From the IMG/VR virus record IMGVR_UViG_3300044640_002097, positions 1-22,715 of that record: 22,715 nt of DNA; one strand, given 5' to 3'. Under the pieces are notes generated by a model that saw only the letters and a list, made by a program, of their open reading frames with translations, had not been told where the DNA came from and did no database searches. The translations under genes and the position numbers were made by a program. How positions within the stretch are numbered: the first letter of the stretch is position 1; every line of letters starts with the position of its first letter. This DNA is from a virus. Positions 18,105 through 22,715 of the stretch are shown here, in pieces.

Positions 18105-18296
18105 TTATTCACTTAAAGTAAAACGTGTTAATTTTGTATCTAAATCATCAGACACTGTATATTTTAAACTGATTGAGTTAAGTAAACTCTTAAAAGTTTC
18201 AGAACTATTTGTATCAATTCTTATACTTCCTTTTTCTTGCAGTATTTCTAAGGTTTTACCCCAAGTTGGGTTTGGTATTATTGTTGTTACTCTCAT
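18105..18296 (-). CDS. Small hypothetical protein, 63 aa, first gene after P5
   Basis: Starts 20 bp after the -7 element of P5, with AATT before the ATG. The peptide MRVTTIIPNPTWGKTLEILQ then IDTNSSETFKSLLNSISL has a short strand, a helix and a further helix, without membrane or signal features. As first gene of the polymerase unit it will be well expressed. A regulator or host-directed early protein is possible, but there is no sequence evidence for either. Confidence 0.65.
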   Translation of the reverse strand: MRVTTIIPNPTWGKTLEILQEKGSIRIDTNSSETFKSLLNSISLKYTVSDDLDTKLTRFTLSE

Positions 18297-18316
18297 AATT
18301 ATTTATTTTTATACGG

Positions 18317-18347
18317 CAAATATATAACATTATTTTCAATCTCGCAA
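18317..18347 (-). promoter_or_regulatory. Promoter P5 (Bacteroidota type)
   Basis: Leftward: TTTG with TTG at 18347-18345, 20-nt spacer, TATATTTG (18324-18317). The spacer begins CGAGATTGAAAATAA, sharing GAGATT and the A tract with P4. It lies just after the terminator of the helicase unit and serves the unit that ends with the DNA polymerase. Confidence 0.85.
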
Positions 18348-18368
18348 ATAAAATTGAATAAAAAATAA

Positions 18369-18394
18369 AAACCCGCCAAATTAATGACGGGTTT
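18369..18394 (-). terminator. Strong intrinsic terminator after the helicase gene
   Basis: Read leftward, AAACCCGTCA (18394-18385) pairs with TGGCGGGTTT (18378-18369), a 10-bp stem with one G-U pair and a 6-nt loop, followed by TTTATTTTTTATTC. It begins 22 bp after the helicase stop and separates that unit from promoter P5. Confidence 0.9.
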
Positions 18395-18405
18395 ATATAA
18401 AATTT

Positions 18406-18430
18406 CGCACAAAAATTAATCAAAAACAGA
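18406..18430 (-). repeat. Dispersed G/C-core motif, copy 18
   Basis: Leftward: TCTGTTTTTGATTAA, TTTTTG, core TGCG, AAATTTT. It overlaps the helicase stop codon just before the terminator. Confidence 0.6.
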
Positions 18431-19531
18431 CTTAACATCCTTAAAATCTACTTCAGGTAAAGGTTTAGTAGAATCAAATGTAGGCAGATTAGTAGTAGAG
18501 AAGTTTGGTGTGGAAGTGAAAGATATTGTTTCATTCTCTGATTTACGCATTTTGTCAAGTTGCTCCTTTGGTAAATCTAATTTACGAATAAAAAGATTTT
18601 TCCATTCCGAATCAGATTCTCTAATTTTACTCACAAATAAAAATAAATTTCCAACAGTATCAAAACTTATTTTATTTTGTTTTTCCGCCACAAAAAACTC
18701 AGATAAGTAGTCATATCTGTCTTCATGAAATCTCAAATACTCTCTAACAGATTGTTTGAAAGGATTTGTAATGATAATGATATAGTCAGCCAACTGTTCC
18801 ATAAAAGATGAGCCAAACAGGTGAGTATTATTAGGTATCATATCATTAGACCTTTCTTTAACAACTGAAGCGTATGCTCTGTTCAACTGCGATAATATTG
18901 CAAAAAATACATTGTTAAATTCTAATTTTAAAAGATTAATATACTCTGAAACTTCTTCTAAAACCGCTTGCTTATCTTTCCCTTTAAACAATAAAATGTG
19001 GTCAGCCGAAATCCAAATAGCTTTTTTAGTTCTATTTAACAAGCAAAAGTTTCTTGTCATATTATAAAAGTCAATAGGAGAAACAGGCTCTTGAACGACA
19101 TATCTTCTGTCATCTTGCAAGTTTTTATAATATTCTTTTACTTTCAAAGCTTCTTCTTCATTAAAAGGCTCAAATAAAATATCAGACTTTCTTTTCCCCG
19201 TAATTCTATGAGTTGCTCTTAAAAGTTTTTTGAGCATCTTCATCTCCAAGCTATATTCAAGACTAACAAACTCTTCTGCATTGGGATTTATCTCTTTATT
19301 CATAACATTATCTGTCATTCTGTAAAGAGTTTCGGATTTACCTGAGCTTGGTGAACCTGCAAGTATCAGACAGTCGCCTGGAAGCATACCTCCTATATGG
19401 CAATCAACCTCTTCATAACCCGTTTTTAAAATAAGATTATTTCCATCTTGATATTTTTTAAGTTCTTTAAAACCTTCATCTGCTAAATCACCTGCTTTTT
19501 TTATTCTTGGGTCAAGAGTTATTTCTTGCAT
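18416..19531 (-). CDS. DnaB-type replicative helicase (RecA-like ATPase domain)
   Basis: A 371-residue helicase made of the RecA-like motor only. Walker A is GSPSSGKS (59-66); EYSLEMK (92-98) matches the DnaB SLEMS motif; Walker B is AIWISADHILLF with D177; SQLNR (214-218) is the DnaB motif 3; and GSSFMEQLADYIIIITNP (240-257) matches the GSGAIEQDAD region with the arginine-finger area near it. The N-terminal primase-interacting domain of DnaB is missing, which fits a system that uses a different primase. The upstream gene, 3 bp away, is a candidate loader. It is the last gene of its unit and is followed by a strong terminator. Confidence 0.9.
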   Translation of the reverse strand: MQEITLDPRIKKAGDLADEGFKELKKYQDGNNLILKTGYEEVDCHIGGMLPGDCLILAGSPSSGKSETLYRMTDNVMNKEINPNAEEFVSLEYSLEMKMLKKLLRATHRITGKRKSDILFEPFNEEEALKVKEYYKNLQDDRRYVVQEPVSPIDFYNMTRNFCLLNRTKKAIWISADHILLFKGKDKQAVLEEVSEYINLLKLEFNNVFFAILSQLNRAYASVVKERSNDMIPNNTHLFGSSFMEQLADYIIIITNPFKQSVREYLRFHEDRYDYLSEFFVAEKQNKISFDTVGNLFLFVSKIRESDSEWKNLFIRKLDLPKEQLDKMRKSENETISFTSTPNFSTTNLPTFDSTKPLPEVDFKDVKSVFD

Positions 19532-19534
19532 ATA

Positions 19535-20101
19535 TTAATATTCTTCAAATGTTTTTTCTAATCTTTCTCTGTTCTTAATGAAATGATTCCACAACCACGA
19601 TTCTTCCAAATCAAAACGTGTTGCAAAAGCAGTTTTGGGGTAATACCAAATATATTCTAACTTCTTACTTCTTTCTTCATTTTCCGCCAAAAAATCTAAG
19701 ACAAGATTAATAAGATTGTTCTTTTGAATCCCACTTTTCAAACGGAAATCACGTATATGTCTTTGAGTTTTAGCACCATTTCCAATATCTTTACCTGCTT
19801 TAATGTAGTAGTTTTTCAACCACTCAAAGACAGTTTTATCTTCAGGTGCAATTTCTGCTTCTTCTAACTCAGATAAAAGTGACTTTCCTAAATCACTTAA
19901 TCTAACGCTATTATAAAGATGTTCTTTTTTAGACTTCTGCTTTATATGTTTTATAAGAGAAAGTCCCTCAAAACGCTCATAATCACTTTCTTTTAGGTTT
20001 TCTATGAGCCAATCTGTTTCAGTTTGATTAATTGCGCATAAAAAAACTAAATCAGAATATTCTAAACCTGACTTTCCTAATACCGATAGATTTACATACA
20101 T
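19535..20101 (-). CDS. Winged-helix protein, candidate helicase loader or initiator
   Basis: A 188-residue protein. Residues 1-80 read as a winged helix: SGLEYSDLVFLCAINQTE, then YERFEGLSLIKHIKQ and VRLSDLGKSLLSELEE (wing and last helix). The second half is helical and basic (KAGKDIGNGAKTQRHIRDF) and ends with FDLEESWLWNHFIKNRER, a pattern seen in hypothetical proteins beside phage DnaB helicases. It lies 3 bp upstream of the helicase, the place where phage helicase loaders or DnaD-like initiators usually sit. The role is inferred from position and fold only. Confidence 0.65.
   Translation of the reverse strand: MYVNLSVLGKSGLEYSDLVFLCAINQTETDWLIENLKESDYERFEGLSLIKHIKQKSKKEHLYNSVRLSDLGKSLLSELEEAEIAPEDKTVFEWLKNYYIKAGKDIGNGAKTQRHIRDFRLKSGIQKNNLINLVLDFLAENEERSKKLEYIWYYPKTAFATRFDLEESWLWNHFIKNRERLEKTFEEY
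20034..20056 (-). repeat. Dispersed G/C-core motif, copy 19
   Basis: Leftward: TCTGATTTAG, TTTTTTT, A, core TGCGC, AATT. It lies in the winged-helix gene. Confidence 0.5.
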
Positions 20102-20104
20102 AAC

Positions 20105-20446
20105 TTAATCAAATAAATTAAACCAACCACTTCCAATACTATTAACATTAGGTAAAATAGGACTGTTATTCTGAACTTCCAATCTCTGAATAGGGAATAA
20201 CGACTGAATCCCATTCTCCACTTTGTAAACATATCCATTTGGTTTAATTATTGCTGATGGTTGAATATTTTGTATACCATTTGTTGTTTGATACACTTTT
20301 GTTTCTGTTTGTGTTTTTACAATTATTTGTGTAGGTGTTATATCTTTTACACCATTAACATATTCATACACTTGAACTGTTTTTGTTTCTTGTGCAAAAG
20401 TTATTGCTGAGAATAACAAAAATGCTGATTTAATTATTTTTTTCAT
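20105..20446 (-). CDS. Secreted protein with three short repeats, 113 aa
   Basis: The N-terminus MKKIIKSAFLLFSAITFAQ is a classical Sec signal peptide, with likely cleavage before ETK. The mature part has three imperfect repeats of about 22-24 residues: VYEYVNGVKDITPTQIIVK, VYQTTNGIQNIQPSAIIK and VYKVENGIQSLFPIQRLEV, with the shared core VY-x3-NG-(V/I)-x2-(I/L)-x-P. It ends IGSGWFNLFD. It thus goes to the periplasm or outside, unlike its neighbours, which are replication and nucleotide enzymes. A role in superinfection exclusion or envelope change is conceivable, but nothing proves it. It is 3 bp upstream of the winged-helix gene. Confidence 0.7.
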   Translation of the reverse strand: MKKIIKSAFLLFSAITFAQETKTVQVYEYVNGVKDITPTQIIVKTQTETKVYQTTNGIQNIQPSAIIKPNGYVYKVENGIQSLFPIQRLEVQNNSPILPNVNSIGSGWFNLFD

Positions 20447-20474
20447 TATATTTGTTTTATTTTTTCTACGAATG

Positions 20475-20846
20475 TTAGCATATTAGATTTACTTCTTTAA
20501 AATTCTTATCGCAGTATTCTTTAGCTTGTTCTATGCTTTCAAAATATTCTGTTTTTATTTGTTTTCCGCCCGAAAAAATCTCTATTTTAGGTTTTGACCA
20601 AACACAATTATCTTTAATAAAATGCCAATGTTCAAGTTCTAAAGGTGTGTCATTTGAAATAAATTTCCTTTTACAATTCCTGTAAAATCCCGCAGGATAA
20701 TTTAAAATCTTATAAAACCAAAGAAATAAGAAACTGTCTTCTTCCATCCAAACATAATCTATTGTTCCAAATAGGTATCTTACACCTTTACACTCATCAT
20801 AAATCTTTATATGACTTACTTGTTGAGGATTAATTCTTGTTTGCAT
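20475..20846 (-). CDS. Hypothetical protein, 123 aa
   Basis: A mixed protein rich in Tyr, Trp and Phe (IDYVWMEEDSFLFLWFYKIL) that ends with YFESIEQAKEYCDKNF, a helix pattern common at the ends of small phage proteins. A copy of the dispersed motif (20548-20578) on the complementary strand codes for SGGKQIKTEYF. No signal peptide or known domain. It follows the 118-aa gene by 3 bp and precedes the secreted protein by 28 bp. Confidence 0.65.
   Translation of the reverse strand: MQTRINPQQVSHIKIYDECKGVRYLFGTIDYVWMEEDSFLFLWFYKILNYPAGFYRNCKRKFISNDTPLELEHWHFIKDNCVWSKPKIEIFSGGKQIKTEYFESIEQAKEYCDKNFKEVNLIC
20548..20578 (+). repeat. Dispersed G/C-core motif, copy 20
   Basis: Rightward: TCTGTTTTTATTTG, TTTT, core CCGCCCG, AAAAAA. 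It lies antisense in the 123-aa gene. Confidence 0.65.
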
Positions 20847-20849
20847 AGT

Positions 20850-21206
20850 TTAAATTTTATTTAATCCTTCCTCAAGCATCTCGCTGAAACACGTGCCGCC
20901 ATTGTAAAACATATATGTAAAATCTATAGTACCATCTTCTGATTTATTAGTTATGTCAACATAATCTGCTTCACCTAATTTATTATGTTCTATAAATTCA
21001 TATAGGGTATTTTTACTGAAAACATGTGTATAGTCTCCTGTCCAATATCTTTGCTTTACAAGTACAGCAACTCCATCTGCTAATCTTTCGTCTAAATCTT
21101 CTGTATATCTTGACTCATCTTCTTTTAACCAATTTTTAAAATCTTCAACACTTAAATTGTGTTGAATTGGTTTTAATTTTCCTGTGTGTAATTCTGTATA
21201 ACTCAT
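20850..21206 (-). CDS. Hypothetical protein, 118 aa
   Basis: An acidic 118-residue protein with a helical first part (SVEDFKNWLKEDESRYTEDL), a basic aromatic stretch (VLVKQRYWTGDYTHVFSKN) and a Gly/Cys end (MFYNGGTCFSEMLEEGLNKI). I recognise no family. It is 2 bp downstream of the 90-aa gene. No odd features. Confidence 0.65.
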   Translation of the reverse strand: MSYTELHTGKLKPIQHNLSVEDFKNWLKEDESRYTEDLDERLADGVAVLVKQRYWTGDYTHVFSKNTLYEFIEHNKLGEADYVDITNKSEDGTIDFTYMFYNGGTCFSEMLEEGLNKI

Positions 21207-21208
21207 AA

Positions 21209-21481
21209 TTAAAATTTCTTTAGTTTATTAAACTCTTTTTTACTTAAAACAATATCACAAGTTTTGCTCTTACCGCCAAACAATATTTTTAATCTTTCCC
21301 AAAAACTATATCTCTCGTTTAAATATTGATAAACAGTAATATAAACATCCTCCTCATCTTCCCACTTAGAAACTCTTAATAATTCTGTTTCACAAGTACA
21401 AGGTAAATATAAATCTTTTCTTTTTGGTGAAGTGTAATTGTATTCATGTGTTACAAGTCCGTCGTTGTATGTTAGTACCAT
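21209..21481 (-). CDS. Conserved small phage protein, 90 aa
   Basis: The order LPCTCETELLRVSKWEDEED, then YITVYQYLNERYSFWERLK, then ILFGGKSKTCDIVLSKKEFN with a C-terminal KKF matches a small hypothetical family found in many phages: a C-x-C near the start, a beta hairpin, then SFWERLRxxWRIL and a last DxxxLxxxE strand and helix. Function is unknown. Its ATG overlaps the end of the MazG-like gene by one base, so the pair is probably coupled. Confidence 0.7.
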   Translation of the reverse strand: MVLTYNDGLVTHEYNYTSPKRKDLYLPCTCETELLRVSKWEDEEDVYITVYQYLNERYSFWERLKILFGGKSKTCDIVLSKKEFNKLKKF

Positions 21482-21888
21482 TATAAAAACTGTTTTAAAT
21501 TTGGTTCTGAAAAATTCTTTGATTTTAATATTTTACCTTTTGCACGAGTTTCATCCCACACTCCATTTTCTCCATTAACAATAGGTAATCCGTCATCATC
21601 TAATTTACTCATATTTGAACGTTGAACCTCTTCAAAACATTTTTCAATGATATTCTGCATCCCATGTTCTAAGATTGTCCCATAAAGGATATAAAGTTCA
21701 TCGGTAAGAGCGTCTGCAATTTCAACTAAATCATTATTTTGAACAGCTTCTAAATATTCTTCATTCTCTTCTTTCATTAACTCAAACCTGAGTTTAGCTT
21801 TTTCTTTACTGATTAAAGTTGGTTGTGTTTCCACATTTTGTCCAAAAGCTCTTTGGAAAGTTGCAACTTGTGCTAATTGTTTTTGCAT
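21481..21888 (-). CDS. MazG-like / PRA-PH family nucleotide pyrophosphohydrolase
   Basis: A 135-residue all-alpha NTP pyrophosphatase of the MazG / phosphoribosyl-ATP pyrophosphohydrolase superfamily. The metal-binding residues are E40, E41 and E44 (MKEENEEYLE), with E56, D59 and D63 (EIADALTDELY), and the late RSNMSKLDDDG and KGKILKSKNFSEPNL segments are typical of the phage PRA-PH-like branch. Such enzymes hydrolyse (d)NTPs or related nucleotides to monophosphates; in phages they are thought to shift nucleotide or alarmone pools. Complete, normal length. The 264-aa gene lies 8 bp upstream. Confidence 0.88.
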   Translation of the reverse strand: MQKQLAQVATFQRAFGQNVETQPTLISKEKAKLRFELMKEENEEYLEAVQNNDLVEIADALTDELYILYGTILEHGMQNIIEKCFEEVQRSNMSKLDDDGLPIVNGENGVWDETRAKGKILKSKNFSEPNLKQFL

Positions 21889-21896
21889 AATTTATT

Positions 21897-22691
21897 TTAT
21901 TTCTTTATTAATTCACAAATATATTTACCTAAATTCTCAACTACGTTTCCTGGTCTAGTTAAATCTATATATTCTACTACAAAAGTATGAAAATCTTTTT
22001 GAATATCAAAATTTTCATCAATAATTAAACATTTTTCATACTTGTCAGCCACAACCTTACTACCCTTTAATTTAGCAATTTTAATCTCTACATCTAAATT
22101 AAAGTTATAGTGCTTTTTTATTTCTAAGGCGAAAGGTGTGATATACTCAACTTCATCTACTATGATAGAAGGCTCTGAAAAAGTTTGGGGTTTTGTTTCA
22201 ACTGTTACTTCACTACTATAACTCCATAAACTGTCTTCTATTGTTTTAATCTTTTTTCCGCCGATTTTACAATCTTTTTGTTTTCTAACTTTATCAATCA
22301 GCCAATCATAGGAACTGACCTCTCCAAATTCTTCATAAATTTCAGTGGTTATCTTTTTAACTGCTTCTGAAATCCAATCAGAATAACTACAATTACTGCT
22401 TAAAAACTCTTTTTCTTCTGTTTTGAAATCTTTTGTTATTACAGTTCTTAAAAATTCTTCATTGTCAGTGTCTTGAATTGCATAAGATATACTTTGCTCA
22501 ACAGAGTAGACATTGTTTAAAATACGTCTTTCATCAATCTCTCCAAATTTAATATTCCAAGCAAATCTACTAGGTCTGTCTCTATCTTCATAAACTAAAA
22601 TATTTTGTTTGTAAATTCTAAGATAATTTTCCTTATTTTCCAAACATTCAACAGAATCGGATACTTTAAATAAAGGCTTTTCAAAATTCAT
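21897..22691 (-). CDS. Hypothetical protein, 264 aa
   Basis: A large soluble protein, acidic, with no signal peptide or membrane helix. The first half is beta-rich (ENYLRIYKQNILVYEDRDRP), the middle has a helical part with a Lys-rich segment (DKVRKQKDCKIGGKKIKT), and the end is mixed alpha/beta. I do not recognise the family and see no catalytic motif. The DNA motif at 22238-22267 lies under the KIGGKKIKT part. Only 24 bp remain upstream in the window, without a complete promoter, so it may be preceded by further genes of the same unit. Confidence 0.65.
   Translation of the reverse strand: MNFEKPLFKVSDSVECLENKENYLRIYKQNILVYEDRDRPSRFAWNIKFGEIDERRILNNVYSVEQSISYAIQDTDNEEFLRTVITKDFKTEEKEFLSSNCSYSDWISEAVKKITTEIYEEFGEVSSYDWLIDKVRKQKDCKIGGKKIKTIEDSLWSYSSEVTVETKPQTFSEPSIIVDEVEYITPFALEIKKHYNFNLDVEIKIAKLKGSKVVADKYEKCLIIDENFDIQKDFHTFVVEYIDLTRPGNVVENLGKYICELIKK
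22238..22267 (+). repeat. Dispersed G/C-core motif, copy 21
   Basis: Rightward: CTATTGTTTTAATC, TTTTTT, core CCGCCG, ATTTT. It lies antisense in the 264-aa gene. Confidence 0.5.
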
Positions 22692-22715
22692 ATAAAGATG
22701 TCGATTTTGCCAAAC

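Noticed and set aside
20447-20454. TATATTTG on the plus strand before the secreted protein gene
   Set aside because: It points away from the gene, has no upstream TTG at the right distance and no rightward gene follows.
272-22267. The dispersed motif as a CRISPR array or integration-site repeat
   Set aside because: Copies are about 1 kb apart, imperfect, in both orientations and mostly inside genes; no cas or integrase gene is present.

Overview
The window looks like part of the replication and early region of a tailed phage (or prophage) of a flavobacterium-like Bacteroidota host. The DNA is very AT-rich, genes overlap by ATGA or sit within a few bases of each other, and most are short proteins of unknown function. 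Starts have no Shine-Dalgarno sequence and are usually preceded by AAATT. Five promoters match the Bacteroidota pattern (TTG, 20 nt, TAnnTTTG). No capsid, tail, lysis or integrase gene and no tRNA was recognised.

Layout. Positions 1-1694 hold a small rightward cluster: the end of an upstream gene, a SLOG-fold nucleotide-binding protein and five small unknowns. It ends at a bidirectional terminator (1686-1721) where it meets the leftward genes. Everything from 1720 to 22691 is leftward and falls into transcription units read from right to left. (A) 22691-18416: unknown proteins, a MazG-like pyrophosphohydrolase, a secreted repeat protein, a winged-helix protein and a DnaB-type helicase, ended by a strong terminator. 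(B) 18296-11144, from promoter P5: unknowns, RNase H, an adenine methylase-like protein, a membrane protein and a family A DNA polymerase. (C) 10973-9945, from P3: a GIY-YIG homing endonuclease behind a long structured leader. (D) 9855-7152, from P2: an alarmone-hydrolase-like HD protein, small unknowns and a PrimPol-like primase. (E) 7096-2393, from P4: about twelve small genes, a DEDDh exonuclease and a metallophosphoesterase with an N-terminal helix-turn-helix, ended by a terminator. (F) 2223-1720, from P1: two unknowns.

Together the helicase, its probable loader, primase, polymerase, RNase H and exonuclease form a nearly complete phage-encoded replication set. MazG-like and HD enzymes probably manage nucleotide and alarmone pools. 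Two features stand out. The first is a dispersed DNA motif: TCTGTTTT, an AT spacer, TTTTT, a CpG-containing G/C core, then AAATT. It recurs about 20 times on both strands, inside genes in several reading frames and in gaps. The second is the leader of the homing endonuclease gene, which can fold into two hairpins with perfectly complementary 8-nt loops, a kissing-loop arrangement. Thirteen or so genes below are short reading frames found by reading the gaps between longer ones; several starts were moved to fit promoters or overlaps.
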